A stretch of DNA of 64,000 bases from Gammaproteobacteria bacterium (GCA_023475025.1 JAMCWB010000004.1:124001-188000), one strand, 5' to 3'; positions 1 to 13,061 are shown, counted from the first letter of the stretch. Notes: generated by a model not told the origin, from the sequence alone. Program-made: numbers and translations.

Positions 1-40
1 CGGCAAAGAGTTGTTTTCCCTGATATTCGTGAAGATTCAT
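1..40 (-). CDS. sucC: Succinyl-CoA synthetase beta subunit, 5' end only
   Basis: Only the first 13 codons are present, read leftward from an ATG at 38-40, and the gene leaves the window at position 1. They read MNLHEYQGKQLFA, the highly conserved N-terminus of SucC, the ATP-grasp subunit that makes succinate and ATP or GTP from succinyl-CoA. The position after sucA-sucB-lpdG on the same strand is the usual Pseudomonas order, so the call is firm despite the short length. The 171 bases to lpdG (41-211) contain no gene or clear hairpin. Confidence 0.93.
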   Translation of the reverse strand, partial: MNLHEYQGKQLFA

Positions 41-211
41 GCTTGTCTACCGTTTTGATCGTGTAGGAATTGCGTTATCGGCTACAGCAAACCATCCTGC
101 AACCGGCCTGGATCCTGTTCAGGAACCTGCCGACCGGAGCCGGCGTACCATCCTGGGGTCAACCGAGACCGATGAATCCGACTGCGACTCACCGGTCAAG
201 CGGGCGCTAGT

Positions 212-2961
<2,750 letters not shown>

Positions 2962-3000
2962 TGTTGATCCTTATCGATTCGTCTTGTCGTCTGCCGGTAT

Positions 3001-5853
3001 TTACGCTTTCAGCGCGTCTTCGAGCAGTTTTTCTTGCTGTTCCGCATGCATCGAGGGGTGACCGCAGGCCGGTGCAGCCGAGGCTTCCCGTCCAGCATAG
3101 TCCAGATGCAATCCTTTTACCTTGTGCTCAGCCAGTACCCGGCGCATGTGGTGCTGACTGCAATACCAGGCGCCCTGGTTCATTGGTTCTTCCTGACACC
3201 AGACCACTTTCTTCACGTTCTTGTAGGGTGCCAGCACCTCAGCCAGGTCATCCTCCGGGAAGGGGTACAGCTGCTCGATGCGCACGATGGCGACATTATT
3301 CAGCTCTTCGTTTCTGCGCTTCTCCAGCAGGTCGTAATAGACCTTGCCACTGCACATGATCACGCGATCCACTTTTTTCACATCCAGATCATCGTATTCG
3401 GCAATGACTGGCTGGAACGACCCATCGGCCAGATCTTCCAGGCTGGAAATCGCCAGTTTGTGCCGCAGCAGTGATTTCGGCGTCAAGGCAATCAGCGGCT
3501 TGCGCAGCGGCCGAATGACCTGGCGGCGCAGCATGTGATAGACCTGAGCCGGTGTTGAGGGTACGCACACCTGGATGTTGTGCTCGGCGCTAAGCTGCAG
3601 GAAACGCTCAAGGCGCGCTGACGAGTGCTCCGGCCCCTGTCCTTCATAGCCGTGCGGCAACAGCATGGTCAACCCGCAGAGGCGACCCCACTTGTGCTCG
3701 CCACTGGTAATGAACTGGTCAATAACCACCTGGGCACCATTGGCAAAATCACCAAACTGGGCTTCCCAGATTACCAGCGCGTTGGGCGTGGTAGTCGCGT
3801 AGCCATATTCGAACGCCAGCACGGCTTCTTCAGACAGCAGCGAGTCATAGATATCAAAACGCGGCTGGTTCTCACTCAGGTTGGCCAGCGGGATGTAGGC
3901 ATCACCGAGCTCGCCCTTCTGGTTGTGCAGCACCGCATGGCGGTGCGAGAAAGTGCCACGACCAACATCCTGGCCTGTAATACGCACCGGATGACCTTCA
4001 TGCAGCAAGGTGGCATAGGCCATGGTCTCGGCAAAACCCCAATTGATGGCCAGCGCACCGGCAGCCATCTTGCGGCGGTCTTCGACAATCTTGCTGACCT
4101 GGCGTTGCAGAACCAGACCGTCGGGCAAGGTATTCAGCCGATTGGCCAGTTCCTGCAGGGTTTTCAGCTCGATACGGGTATCGTGCCGGGCAGTCCATTC
4201 ATGTCCGAGATAGGGTGACCAGTTGACGAAAGAGCCGGTATCCGGTTCCTTGACCAGACTTTTCACCACGTGATCACCGTTGTCCAGCGCAGTACGGTAT
4301 TCCTCGAACATCGCTTGCACGCCGTCTTCACTGAGTGCTTCTTCGCTGATCAAGCGCTCGGCATAGATTTCCCGGGTAGTCGGATGTTTGGCAATCTTGG
4401 CGTACATATGCGGCTGGGTACCGGACGGCTCGTCGGCTTCGTTATGGCCACGACGACGGTAGCAAACCAGGTCAATCACTACGTCACGCTTAAACTGCAT
4501 GCGGTAATCAACCGCCAGCTGGGTAACGAAAAGCACCGCTTCCGGATCATCCCCGTTGACGTGAAAGATCGGCGCCTGGATCATCTTGGCAACGTCGGTG
4601 CAGTACTCCGTGGAGCGCGCATCATCCTGGCGGCTGGTGGTAAAGCCGACCTGGTTGTTGACGATGATATGGATGGTGCCACCGGTCTTGTAGGCACGGG
4701 TCTGGGACATCTGGAAGGTTTCCATGACCACGCCCTGCCCGGCAAAGGCAGCGTCACCATGGATGCTGATCGGCACCACCTTGTCACCGTTGGCATCTTT
4801 TCGACGATCCTGACGGGCGCGTACCGAACCTTCCACAACCGGCGAGACAATTTCCAGGTGAGACGGGTTGAAGGCCATGGCCAGGTGTACTTCACCACCG
4901 GACGTCATCACGTTGGAGGAGAAACCCTGGTGGTACTTGACGTCGCCAGAGCCGAGATCAACCTTTTTCTTGCCTTCAAACTCGTCAAAGAGTTCGCGCG
5001 GATTCTTGCCGAGAATGTTCACCAGCACGTTGAGACGACCCCGGTGGGCCATGCCGATAACGACTTCATTGGTGCCGTAAGAGCCGGTGCGCTGAATAAT
5101 TTCATCCAGCATGGGAATCAGGCTCTCGCCACCCTCGACACCGAAACGCTTGGTACCGGGGTACTTGGTGCCGAGGTATTTCTCCAGACCTTCGGCTGCG
5201 GTCAGGCGCTCGAGCAGATGGCGACGTGCATCAACAGAAAAGGTCGGCTTGCCGCGCACGCTTTCCAGGCGTTGCTGGAACCAGCGGCGCTGATTGGAAT
5301 CGACAATGTGCATGTACTCGGCGCCAAAGGTCGAGCAATAAGTCGACTTCAGGGTTTCCATGACATCGGCGAGGGTGGCTTCATCCTTGCCGTCCTGCAA
5401 CTCACCAGTGCGAAACACGGTATTGAGGTCGGCGTCGGTGAGCCCGTAATCGGACATCTGCAGATCAACGATTTCTTCCCGCTGCCAGAGTTCCAGCGGA
5501 TCCAGTCGGGCAGCCTGGTGGCCACGCATACGGTAGGCCTGGATCAGGCGCAGTACATCGACCTGCTTCTTTTCATGATCAACACTGACGCTGCCGGCAG
5601 CCGAGCTGCTTGCTGCAACCGGGCGTCGGTTGTTCTCGGTAAGAAGCTGGAATTGCTGGCGAATGGCGGAATGGGGAATATCCGTCGCAGCATGACCGTT
5701 GACCTGAGGCAGCTTCTGGAAATAGCTGCGCCATTCGTCGGCAACACTGTTCGGATCTTGCAGGTAGAGCTCGTAAAGCTCTTCAACATAGGAGGCATTC
5801 CCGCCGGATAGATGGGAAGTACTCCACAGCTGCTGCATATCGCTGTCTGGCAT
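3001..5853 (-). CDS. sucA: 2-oxoglutarate dehydrogenase E1
   Basis: The thiamine-diphosphate decarboxylase of the 2-oxoglutarate dehydrogenase complex, 950 residues, close to the usual length. The N-terminus (MQQLWSTSHLSGGNASYVEE) is the typical SucA start, preceded here by MPDSD. An alternative start is the Met six codons in. Recognisable blocks include GMAHRGRLNVLVN, the HGDAAFAGQG region of the cofactor site, and RRGHNEADEP. A GAGGG ribosome site lies about 10 bases before the ATG. It is separated from sdhB by 293 bases, so it may have its own promoter as well as readthrough from sdh. Confidence 0.97.
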   Translation of the reverse strand: MPDSDMQQLWSTSHLSGGNASYVEELYELYLQDPNSVADEWRSYFQKLPQVNGHAATDIPHSAIRQQFQLLTENNRRPVAASSSAAGSVSVDHEKKQVDVLRLIQAYRMRGHQAARLDPLELWQREEIVDLQMSDYGLTDADLNTVFRTGELQDGKDEATLADVMETLKSTYCSTFGAEYMHIVDSNQRRWFQQRLESVRGKPTFSVDARRHLLERLTAAEGLEKYLGTKYPGTKRFGVEGGESLIPMLDEIIQRTGSYGTNEVVIGMAHRGRLNVLVNILGKNPRELFDEFEGKKKVDLGSGDVKYHQGFSSNVMTSGGEVHLAMAFNPSHLEIVSPVVEGSVRARQDRRKDANGDKVVPISIHGDAAFAGQGVVMETFQMSQTRAYKTGGTIHIIVNNQVGFTTSRQDDARSTEYCTDVAKMIQAPIFHVNGDDPEAVLFVTQLAVDYRMQFKRDVVIDLVCYRRRGHNEADEPSGTQPHMYAKIAKHPTTREIYAERLISEEALSEDGVQAMFEEYRTALDNGDHVVKSLVKEPDTGSFVNWSPYLGHEWTARHDTRIELKTLQELANRLNTLPDGLVLQRQVSKIVEDRRKMAAGALAINWGFAETMAYATLLHEGHPVRITGQDVGRGTFSHRHAVLHNQKGELGDAYIPLANLSENQPRFDIYDSLLSEEAVLAFEYGYATTTPNALVIWEAQFGDFANGAQVVIDQFITSGEHKWGRLCGLTMLLPHGYEGQGPEHSSARLERFLQLSAEHNIQVCVPSTPAQVYHMLRRQVIRPLRKPLIALTPKSLLRHKLAISSLEDLADGSFQPVIAEYDDLDVKKVDRVIMCSGKVYYDLLEKRRNEELNNVAIVRIEQLYPFPEDDLAEVLAPYKNVKKVVWCQEEPMNQGAWYCSQHHMRRVLAEHKVKGLHLDYAGREASAAPACGHPSMHAEQQEKLLEDALKA

Positions 5854-6146
5854 GCTTGGTCACCCTCTTCAAGGGGACACCACCTGGCGCAAAGACCATT
5901 AATTGGCAGTTTCACCTGCCTTCCGCGCAGAACATGTATTAGGGCACCGCATTGTCCCTGCCGATGACCCTGCCAACCATATTCTGCCAAACCGGAAATT
6001 GCCGGCCCCGACAGATAGTTCGGGTGTTACCCGATTGTCCCTGTTGGTTGTGCTACTAAAACAGGCTGCGGCTTTTTGGGCTGCAGCCCGATCTGTGTAA
6101 CCGGTGCCCTATAGCAGACACCGGTACAGGTTCAGTCAATGCAGAA
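5854..6146. other. sdhB-sucA spacer with hairpins
   Basis: No protein gene is visible here. Two small hairpins lie near the sdhB end. One pairs ACCGGTG with CACCGGT at 6100-6125. The other, read on the minus strand, pairs GGCTGC with GCAGCC and is followed by TGTTTTA, around 6050-6085, so it could act as a weak or partial terminator after sdhB. That would let sdh and suc be expressed partly independently. This is inference from shape only. Confidence 0.4.
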
Positions 6147-6860
6147 TCAGGTACCGCTTTGCAGCAACATGTTGCGGATGTGGCCAATGGCACGGGTCGG
6201 ATTAAGACCCTTGGGGCACACATTCACGCAGTTCATGATGCCGCGGCAGCGAAATACGCTGAACGGATCGTCCAGTGCAGCCAGGCGCTCATCAGTCTTG
6301 GTATCGCGGCTGTCCGCCAGGAAGCGGTAAGCCTGCAACAAACCAGCAGGACCAATGAACTTGTCCGGGTTCCACCAGAATGAAGGGCAGGACGTGGAGC
6401 AGCAGGCACAGAGAATACACTCGTACAGGCCATCCAGTTTATCCCGCTCTTCCGGCGACTGCAGGCGCTCGATAGCCGGCGCCGGCGTGTCGTTCTGCAA
6501 ATACGGCTGAACCTTCTCGTATTGCTTATAGAAGATGCTCATATCCACGACCAGGTCACGAATTACCGGCAAACCCGGTAATGGACGTAGCACCAGCTTG
6601 TTGTTTTTCACCACATCAGACAATGGCGTGATGCAGGCCAGGCCATTCTTGCCATTGATGTTCATACCATCCGAGCCACACACACCCTCGCGGCATGAAC
6701 GGCGGTAGGACATACCTACATCCTGCTCTTTCACCAGAGCCAGTACATCAAGCACCATCAGGTCCTTACCACCGGTATCGACCTGAAAATCCTGCATATG
6801 CGGAGCGCTGTCACTCTCCGGGTTATAACGATAAACACTGACTTGCAACATATCGGTCAC
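6147..6860 (-). CDS. sdhB: Succinate dehydrogenase iron-sulfur subunit
   Basis: A 237-residue Fe-S subunit of complex II that passes electrons from SdhA flavin to quinone. The N-terminal ferredoxin-like part has the 2Fe-2S cysteines in SCREGVCGSDGMNING. The C-terminal part has CILCACCSTSCPS and CRGIMNCVNVCPKGLNP, which ligate the 4Fe-4S and 3Fe-4S clusters. The length is standard. It starts two bases after the sdhA stop, so the two are translationally coupled. Confidence 0.98.
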   Translation of the reverse strand: MTDMLQVSVYRYNPESDSAPHMQDFQVDTGGKDLMVLDVLALVKEQDVGMSYRRSCREGVCGSDGMNINGKNGLACITPLSDVVKNNKLVLRPLPGLPVIRDLVVDMSIFYKQYEKVQPYLQNDTPAPAIERLQSPEERDKLDGLYECILCACCSTSCPSFWWNPDKFIGPAGLLQAYRFLADSRDTKTDERLAALDDPFSVFRCRGIMNCVNVCPKGLNPTRAIGHIRNMLLQSGT

Positions 6861-6862
6861 CC

Positions 6863-8635
6863 TTAGTAGGTACGTACTTTAGGTTCAAAGGTTGGCACTG
6901 TTTTCGGCGTGAAGTTAACGGCCCGCTTTTTCAGCTCCTTGCTGTCAGGCATGAACAGGCTGTGGCACAGCCAGTTCTCGTCATCCCGGTCCTCAAAGTC
7001 TTCACGGGCGTGGGCGCCGCGACTTTCAGTACGCAGGTTAGCCGCAATAGCCGTGGCTTCAGCTACTTCCAGCAGGTTCTGCAATTCCAGTGCCTCGATA
7101 CGCGCAGTGTTGAACGCCTGGCTCTTGTCATTGATCTTGACCTTCTCGATACGCTCGCGCAGGTCAGCCAGTTGTTTGATGCCCTTCTCCATGTATTCGC
7201 CGGTACGGAATACACCAAAGTAGTTCTGCATGCACTGCTGCAGCTCTTTGCGCAGCGGCGCAACATCTTCACCGTCAGTGCGGTTGTTCAGGCCAGACAA
7301 ACGCGCCAGGGACGCTTCGATATCCGACTCAGAGGCAGTACGGTATTCAATACCCTCTTTAAGCGCGCTTTCCAGATGCAGGCCGGCAGCGCGACCAAAG
7401 ACCACCAGGTCAAGCAGCGAGTTGCCACCCAGACGGTTGGCACCATGTACTGACACACAGGCCACTTCACCTACAGCAAACAGACCCTGAACGATCTGGT
7501 CATTGCCATTGGCATCCTGGGTAATCGCCTGACCATGGATGTTGGTCGGGATACCGCCCATCATGTAGTGACAGGTCGGGACCACAGGAATAGGCGCAGT
7601 GACCGGATCAACATGGGCAAAGGTCTTGGACAGCTCACAGATGCCAGGCAGACGGCTGTGCAGCACTTCCTCGCCCAGGTGGTCGAGCTTGAGCATCACG
7701 TGATCCCCGTCCGGACCACAGCCATTACCAGCCAGGATTTCCTTGACCATCGAGCGGGCAACCACGTCACGACCAGCCAGGTCCTTGGCGTTAGGTGCAT
7801 AACGCTCCATAAAGCGTTCGCCATGCTTGTTGATCAGGTAGCCACCTTCACCACGGCAACCTTCAGTTACCAGGGTGCCCGCGCCGGCAATACCGGTCGG
7901 GTGGAACTGCCACATTTCCATATCCTGTGCCGGCACACCTGCGCGCAGGGCCATGCCCATGCCATCGCCGGTGTTGATCAGGGCATTAGTAGTGGATGCG
8001 TAGATACGGCCAGCACCACCGGTTGCCAACACAGTGGCATGGGCACGGATGTAGACGGTTTCACCAGTCTCGATGCAGATCGCAATAGTACCGACCACGG
8101 CACCGTCCTGGTTCTTCACCAGATCAACCGCATACCATTCATTGAGGAAGGTAGTGTTGTGCTTGACGTTGTTCTGATACAGCGTGTGCAGCAGAGCGTG
8201 ACCGGTACGGTCAGCCGCGGCACAGGTACGAGCTGCCTGCGTGGGGTTATCCGGGCCTTTCGACTGACCACCGAAGGGGCGCTGATAGATGCGGCCCTGT
8301 TCGGTACGCGAGAATGGCAGCCCCATGTGCTCAAGCTCAAACACAGCTTCAGGACCAACAGAGCACATGTACTCGATAGCGTCCTGGTCACCGATATAGT
8401 CGGAACCCTTGACGGTGTCGTACATATGCCAGCGCCAGTCGTCATTCGGATCAGCGGAGGCAATGGCGCAGGTAATACCACCCTGGGCAGATACCGTGTG
8501 CGAGCGAGTCGGGAACACTTTGGTGACCACAGCAGTCTTGTGACCACCCTGGGCCAATTGCAACGCGGCACGCATGCCGGCCCCACCACCACCAATAATG
8601 ATGGCGTCAAAAGTCAAAGTACGCATATTAGCCAT
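6863..8635 (-). CDS. sdhA: Succinate dehydrogenase flavoprotein subunit
   Basis: A 590-residue catalytic subunit oxidising succinate to fumarate. The N-terminal dinucleotide fold is [16 protein letters not shown], and the covalent-FAD histidine lies in SHTVSAQGG. The substrate and catalytic region [21 protein letters not shown] is intact, and the C-terminus ends in the usual TFEPKVRTY. It directly abuts sdhD with no spacer. Confidence 0.98.
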   Translation of the reverse strand: MANMRTLTFDAIIIGGGGAGMRAALQLAQGGHKTAVVTKVFPTRSHTVSAQGGITCAIASADPNDDWRWHMYDTVKGSDYIGDQDAIEYMCSVGPEAVFELEHMGLPFSRTEQGRIYQRPFGGQSKGPDNPTQAARTCAAADRTGHALLHTLYQNNVKHNTTFLNEWYAVDLVKNQDGAVVGTIAICIETGETVYIRAHATVLATGGAGRIYASTTNALINTGDGMGMALRAGVPAQDMEMWQFHPTGIAGAGTLVTEGCRGEGGYLINKHGERFMERYAPNAKDLAGRDVVARSMVKEILAGNGCGPDGDHVMLKLDHLGEEVLHSRLPGICELSKTFAHVDPVTAPIPVVPTCHYMMGGIPTNIHGQAITQDANGNDQIVQGLFAVGEVACVSVHGANRLGGNSLLDLVVFGRAAGLHLESALKEGIEYRTASESDIEASLARLSGLNNRTDGEDVAPLRKELQQCMQNYFGVFRTGEYMEKGIKQLADLRERIEKVKINDKSQAFNTARIEALELQNLLEVAEATAIAANLRTESRGAHAREDFEDRDDENWLCHSLFMPDSKELKKRAVNFTPKTVPTFEPKVRTY

Positions 8636-9010
8636 TTAGACACCCCAAAGAATCTGCACGCCCCAGACGAAGAACACAAACATGGCAAGACCACATACCG
8701 CCTGGAACAGGAAGCGGATGACGGTCGCAGATTTGCCGATGCCCATGGGAGTCAGGTAGTCAGTGGAAATTGTCCACATTCCGACCCAGGCATGAACGCT
8801 GAGGGCCACCAGTGTGAGCAAACTGAAAATACGCACCCAGTTCTGACTGAACAACGCCTGCCACTCGGCGTAAGTCAGGCCCGGATTGAAAATCAGAAAG
8901 CCAAGCAGAAAGAGTACATAGGCTGCCAGAACAACCGCGGATACACGCTGCGCCATCCAGTCATAAAGACCGCTGCGCGACAGATTGGTGACGTTGGTTA
9001 CCATACCCAT
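8636..9010 (-). CDS. sdhD: Succinate dehydrogenase membrane anchor
   Basis: A 124-residue protein with three hydrophobic segments that anchors complex II and shares in haem b and quinone binding. The sequence SVHAWVGMWTISTDYL has the His context of the SdhD haem ligand region. Its start lies inside the end of sdhC (13-base overlap) and its stop abuts sdhA. A role outside complex II is not plausible given this context. Confidence 0.94.
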   Translation of the reverse strand: MGMVTNVTNLSRSGLYDWMAQRVSAVVLAAYVLFLLGFLIFNPGLTYAEWQALFSQNWVRIFSLLTLVALSVHAWVGMWTISTDYLTPMGIGKSATVIRFLFQAVCGLAMFVFFVWGVQILWGV

Positions 9011-9390
9011 ACCCCCAGGAGAACAATGCAGATGGCGGAGATAACGATAACGATCTTCGCGCCCAGTTTACCGCTTTCCAGTTCCTCACCCACGCCTGCA
9101 TCCATCACCAGATGACGGATACCTGCAATCAGGTGATAGATCAGCGCTGACAGCACACCCCAGATGACCAGCTTGGCCAACGGGTTTTGCAGACAACTCT
9201 GAATTTGCTCGAAGCCGGCTTCGGAACTCAACGATGTATCCAGCATCCAGAGCAGACCAGCAATGGCGAGGAACAGGATGACGCCCGAAATACGGTGAGC
9301 AATCGACGTATAAGCGGTTACAGGAAGCTTGATTGTCCTGAGATCTAGGTTGACAGGTCTTTTGCTATTCACGGCTATATTCACACTCAT
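8998..9390 (-). CDS. sdhC: Succinate dehydrogenase cytochrome b556 subunit
   Basis: First gene of the sdh-suc operon, 130 residues with three membrane spans. The N-terminal RPVNLDLRTIKLPVTAYTS followed by IAHRISG is typical of pseudomonad SdhC, and His in YHLIAGIRHLVMD is the expected haem ligand. The start at 9390 adds a few residues before SKRPVNLDL compared with some relatives, and a start nearer that point is possible. A promoter with good spacing lies about 110 bases upstream. Confidence 0.95.
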   Translation of the reverse strand: MSVNIAVNSKRPVNLDLRTIKLPVTAYTSIAHRISGVILFLAIAGLLWMLDTSLSSEAGFEQIQSCLQNPLAKLVIWGVLSALIYHLIAGIRHLVMDAGVGEELESGKLGAKIVIVISAICIVLLGVWVW

Positions 9391-9499
9391 GGCCCCGAGG
9401 TCAGGGCTGGATTATAGGAAGGTGCACGCTTTGGGTACCCCAATGCCCCGTTTTTACGCATCCAGAAACTGGAGCACGGGGTCATTTTGCCGGTCATGG

Positions 9500-9528
9500 A
9501 GTATAGAGACTTGCCCCCCTGATTACAA
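9500..9528 (-). promoter_or_regulatory. Putative sigma-70 promoter for sdhCDAB
   Basis: On the minus strand TTGTAA (9523-9528) and TATACT (9500-9505) are separated by 17 bases. This gives a predicted start near 9493 and a leader of about 100 bases before sdhC. It sits in the 340-base sdhC-gltA divergent region, which holds no other gene that I can support. Confidence 0.6.
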
Positions 9529-9643
9529 TGCGCCAGACCGCTGCCAGCTATGCGGAATGCGTCTGGAAGGCCGCCGTGCGCACAACCCTGGCGGCGTAAT
9601 AAAAGCTTTTTATCGCGGCGATATCCATTCACAATGGGTATAA

Positions 9644-9671
9644 TTGACAAACCGATTTATCACCTTATAGT
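9644..9671 (+). promoter_or_regulatory. Putative sigma-70 promoter for gltA
   Basis: TTGACA (9644-9649) and TATAGT (9666-9671) are separated by 16 bases, predicting transcription from about 9678 and a leader of some 50 bases. The leader ends in a strong AAGGAGG ribosome site at 9718-9724, six bases before the gltA ATG. Confidence 0.65.
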
Positions 9672-9730
9672 GATGCGGGCCCTGCGTGGGGGGTCACACT
9701 TTCGATACCAGCAATTTAAGGAGGCCATCA

Positions 9731-11005
9731 ATGGCTGACAAGAAGGCGCAGTTGATCATCGAGGGCGCTGCCCCCATTGACCTGCCTGTTTACTCCGGAT
9801 CACTTGGTCCTGACGTCGTTGACGTACGCGGGCTGACCGGCGAAGGTTACTTCACCTTCGACCCAGGCTTCATGGCCACCTCGTCCTGCGAGTCCAAGAT
9901 CACCTACATTGATGGCGACAAGGGCATTCTCCTGCATCGTGGCTATCCGATCGAGCAACTGGCCGAGCACGCCGATTTTCTCGAAACCTGCTACCTGCTG
10001 CTCAATGGCGAGCTGCCAGACGACGCCCAGAAGGCCGAATTCGTCAGCACCATCAACAACCACACCATGGTGCACGAACAACTGAAAACCTTCTTCAACG
10101 GCTTTCGCCGTGATGCCCACCCGATGGCCATCATGTGCGGCGTAGTCGGCGCATTGTCAGCCTTTTACCACGACTCGCTGGATATCAACGATGCCAAGCA
10201 CCGGCAGATCTCGGCTATCCGGCTGATTGCCAAGATGCCGACGCTGGCTGCCATGGTCTACAAGTATTCACTGGGCCAGCCACTGATGTATCCACGCAAC
10301 GACCTCTCCTACTCGGAAAACTTCCTGCACATGATGTTCAACTCCCCCTGTGAAGAGAAGAAGGTCAATCCGGTACTGGCCCGGGCGATGGACCGCATCT
10401 TCGTCCTGCACGCCGACCACGAACAGAATGCCTCCACCTCGACCGTACGCCTCACCGGCTCCTCCGGCGCAAACCCCTTCGCCTGCATTGCAGCAGGCAT
10501 CGCCGCGCTCTGGGGCCCGGCACACGGCGGCGCCAATGAAGCCGTGCTCAACATGCTGGATGAAATCGGTGATGTATCGAATATCGAGAAGTTCATCGCC
10601 AAGGCCAAGGACAAGAACGACCCGTTCAAGCTGATGGGCTTCGGTCACCGCGTGTACAAGAACTTTGACCCGCGCGCCAAGGTCATGAAACAGACCTGCG
10701 ACGAGGTGCTGGCGGAACTGGGCATCAACGACCCGCAGCTGGAACTGGCGATGAAGCTGGAAGAGATTGCGCGTAACGATCCTTACTTCAAGGAACGCAA
10801 CCTGTACCCGAACGTTGACTTCTACTCCGGCATCATCCTCAAGGCGATCGGTATCCCGACCTCCATGTTCACCGTGATCTTCGCCACCGGTCGCACACCG
10901 GGCTGGATCGCACACTGGAACGAAATGATCAGCGGCCCGTACAAGATTGGCCGTCCGCGCCAGCTGTACACCGGCCCGACCCAGCGCGATTACCCGAACA
11001 AGTAA
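9731..11005 (+). CDS. gltA: Citrate synthase (type II)
   Basis: Condenses oxaloacetate and acetyl-CoA. The product is 424 residues from the ATG at 9731. The frame is open 15 codons earlier, but the AAGGAGG site at 9718-9724 selects 9731, giving [12 protein letters not shown]. Active-site blocks include the His of [26 protein letters not shown] and [15 protein letters not shown], whose Asp is catalytic. The length matches the hexameric, NADH-regulated form of Gram-negative bacteria. It is divergent from the sdh operon and is followed by a strong terminator. Confidence 0.98.
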   Translation: MADKKAQLIIEGAAPIDLPVYSGSLGPDVVDVRGLTGEGYFTFDPGFMATSSCESKITYIDGDKGILLHRGYPIEQLAEHADFLETCYLLLNGELPDDAQKAEFVSTINNHTMVHEQLKTFFNGFRRDAHPMAIMCGVVGALSAFYHDSLDINDAKHRQISAIRLIAKMPTLAAMVYKYSLGQPLMYPRNDLSYSENFLHMMFNSPCEEKKVNPVLARAMDRIFVLHADHEQNASTSTVRLTGSSGANPFACIAAGIAALWGPAHGGANEAVLNMLDEIGDVSNIEKFIAKAKDKNDPFKLMGFGHRVYKNFDPRAKVMKQTCDEVLAELGINDPQLELAMKLEEIARNDPYFKERNLYPNVDFYSGIILKAIGIPTSMFTVIFATGRTPGWIAHWNEMISGPYKIGRPRQLYTGPTQRDYPNK

Positions 11006-11013
11006 TCAGCGCG

Positions 11014-11051
11014 CACAAAAAACCCGGCTTCACGTAGCCGGGTTTTTTGTG
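11014..11051. terminator. Bidirectional terminator, gltA and dcd
   Basis: A perfect 16-base-pair stem with a six-base loop: CACAAAAAACCCGGCT pairs with AGCCGGGTTTTTTGTG. A run of six T follows the GC-rich stem on either strand. It lies between the convergent gltA and dcd genes, so it can end transcription from both sides. Confidence 0.93.
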
Positions 11052-11085
11052 CCTGTCTTTCGGCTAACCAGTGCCGCGCATTATT

Positions 11086-11652
11086 TCAGGCGCGCGGCAA
11101 GGTAACTCCACGCTGACCCTGATACTTGCCGCCACGATCGCGGTAGGACACCTCGCAGGGCTCATCAGATTCAAAGAACAGCATCTGCGCCACCCCTTCG
11201 TTGGCATAGATCTTTGCCGGCAGGGTGGTGGTATTGGAAAACTCCAGCGTCACGTGCCCTTCCCATTCCGGCTCCAGCGGCGTGACATTGACGATAATGC
11301 CGCAACGCGCATAGGTGCTCTTGCCCAGGCAAATGGTCAAGACATTGCGCGGGATGCGGAAGTATTCAACCGTCCGCGCCAGGGCAAAAGAGTTCGGTGG
11401 GATGATGCAGACGTCGCTTTTGATATCGACAAAGCTGTTTTCGTCAAAATGCTTGGGATCTACCGTGGCCGAATGAATGTTGGTGAAGACCTTGAATTCA
11501 TCGGCACAGCGCACGTCATAGCCATAGCTGGACACCCCGTAAGAGATCACCCGGTCGCCTTCTGCGCCGCGCACCTGACGCTCGACATAGGGTTCAATCA
11601 TGCCCTGTTCCTGGGACATGCGACGTATCCAACGGTCTGATTTGATGCTCAT
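11086..11652 (-). CDS. dcd: dCTP deaminase
   Basis: A 188-residue enzyme converting dCTP to dUTP for thymidylate synthesis. The characteristic core [20 protein letters not shown] is present, including the catalytic glutamate, followed by [18 protein letters not shown] and a C-terminal [14 protein letters not shown]. The start [12 protein letters not shown] is the usual N-terminus and has an AGGAC ribosome site. It lies downstream of mrp on the same strand, separated by 314 bases that contain a palindromic repeat. Confidence 0.97.
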   Translation of the reverse strand: MSIKSDRWIRRMSQEQGMIEPYVERQVRGAEGDRVISYGVSSYGYDVRCADEFKVFTNIHSATVDPKHFDENSFVDIKSDVCIIPPNSFALARTVEYFRIPRNVLTICLGKSTYARCGIIVNVTPLEPEWEGHVTLEFSNTTTLPAKIYANEGVAQMLFFESDEPCEVSYRDRGGKYQGQRGVTLPRA

Positions 11653-11809
11653 GGGCTGTCCTGCTCGAAGATAAAAAGTGCGTGCATGTTAACGGGTAAT
11701 GTGCAGCGGCAAAAGACCTCTGACAAACTGCCGCAAAGTGTGAGACGAACAAACACGGATCAACCACAAACAGCCTGTGGCCCGGCTGGGCTCAGACCGC
11801 CTGGTGCAT

Positions 11810-11919
11810 GGCGGCATTACCAGCCCCCGGTTCCAGACACGCTACAAGCCATCCATGGGGCTCGACGATAGCCATCCATGGCTATCGACGGTCTGGAACC
11901 GGGGGCTGGCAACACCGCC
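11810..11919. repeat. 110-base palindromic repeat element between mrp and dcd
   Basis: A 29-base inverted repeat with 26 matches brackets this element. The arms are 11810-11838 and 11891-11919, and the inner 19 bases of each (11820-11838, 11891-11909) match perfectly. Inside, off-centre, is a second hairpin with 10-base arms (11866-11875, 11878-11887) and two direct copies of GCCATCCATGG at 11848 and 11871. It has no coding capacity. The shape suggests a REP-doublet or MITE-like element. No target-site duplication is evident, and there is no second copy in this window. The rest of the 11653-11966 spacer holds nothing I can name. Confidence 0.75.
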
Positions 11920-11966
11920 CTCAACTGTCGGAGTGGTGTTCTAGCAGTTCGCCAACCGCACACCAA

Positions 11967-13061
11967 TCAGTCATCGCTGATACTGATCTGCGGCCCTGCT
12001 GCGTCATCTCCGGCGCGTTCGGCCAGCCGGGCGCCGACATGCCGGGCGATATCCTGATACAGCATACTGATCTGGCATTCCGGCTCGGCAATCACGGTTG
12101 GCGTACCGCCATCGGATTGCTCGCGAATCATCATGGATAGCGGCATCGAAGCCAGGAGATCAACCCCGTACTGCTCGGCCAGTTTTTCACCGCCGCCGGC
12201 ACCGAACAGGTGCTCAGCATGACCACAATTGGAACAGATATGCACGGCCATATTCTCTACCACGCCCAGCACCGGGATATGCACCTTGTGGAACATCTCG
12301 ATGCCTTTTTTCGCATCCAGCAACGCCAGGTCCTGCGGGGTGGTGACGATTACCGCACCGCTGACCGGCACCTTCTGCGCCAGCGTCAGCTGGATATCAC
12401 CGGTGCCGGGCGGCATGTCCACTACCAGATAATCCAGTTCATCCCACTGCGTCTGGGTCAGTAGCTGCAACAGCGCGCCAGACACCATAGGGCCTCGCCA
12501 GACTGCCGGTGTATTGTCATCCAGCAAGAACGCCATGGACATGACCTGAATGCCATGCGCGCGGGGCGGAACAAACCATTTGCCGTCACGTACCTCGGGG
12601 CGAGTCCCCTCTGGCAGGCCAAGCATCAACCCCATACTGGGCCCATAGATATCGGCATCCAGCACGCCGACCCGCGCTCCTTCGCGACTCAAAGCCAGGG
12701 CCAGGTTCACCGCGGTGGTGGATTTGCCCACGCCGCCCTTACCAGACGCCACGGCAATGATATTGCGCACCTTGTCCATGCCGGCCAGGGTGCCCTGGAC
12801 GGGTGCCCGCGCCACGGAGCAACTCACCTGTACCGACGCACTGGCTACGCCGGGCACCGCTTCCACGGCAACCTGAAGCATCTGCCCGATACCGGCACAG
12901 AGGCTGCTGGCGGCGTAACCCAGCTCAAGCTCGACTGTCACCTTATCCTGGTCAATCGTCAGCTCACGCAGACAACCCGCACTGAGCAGATCGGTAGTCA
13001 GATAAGGGTCACGATAATTTCTCAATGCCGCTTCCACGGCCTGGCGATCAATAGTGCTCAT
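11967..13061 (-). CDS. mrp: Mrp/ApbC-family Fe-S cluster carrier ATPase
   Basis: A 364-residue P-loop protein that binds and transfers Fe-S clusters. An N-terminal MIP18-like domain (about 1-85) precedes the deviant Walker A ASGKGGVGKST near residue 110. The switch region DADIYGPSMGLM follows, then DMPPGTGDIQLTL. The cluster-binding pair appears as CSNCGHAEHLFG near residue 275. The gene stands alone on the minus strand, and the CCCCT-type ribosome site lies just before its ATG. The apbC name is equally used. Confidence 0.95.
   Translation of the reverse strand: MSTIDRQAVEAALRNYRDPYLTTDLLSAGCLRELTIDQDKVTVELELGYAASSLCAGIGQMLQVAVEAVPGVASASVQVSCSVARAPVQGTLAGMDKVRNIIAVASGKGGVGKSTTAVNLALALSREGARVGVLDADIYGPSMGLMLGLPEGTRPEVRDGKWFVPPRAHGIQVMSMAFLLDDNTPAVWRGPMVSGALLQLLTQTQWDELDYLVVDMPPGTGDIQLTLAQKVPVSGAVIVTTPQDLALLDAKKGIEMFHKVHIPVLGVVENMAVHICSNCGHAEHLFGAGGGEKLAEQYGVDLLASMPLSMMIREQSDGGTPTVIAEPECQISMLYQDIARHVGARLAERAGDDAAGPQISISDD

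Noticed and set aside
4270-5811. 513-codon plus-strand ORF opposite sucA
   Set aside because: Same reasoning: sucA is certain, and long antisense frames are common in GC-rich genes with this codon use.
7535-9115. 526-codon plus-strand ORF opposite sdhA and sdhD
   Set aside because: It crosses three genes of a conserved operon in antisense and has no domain.
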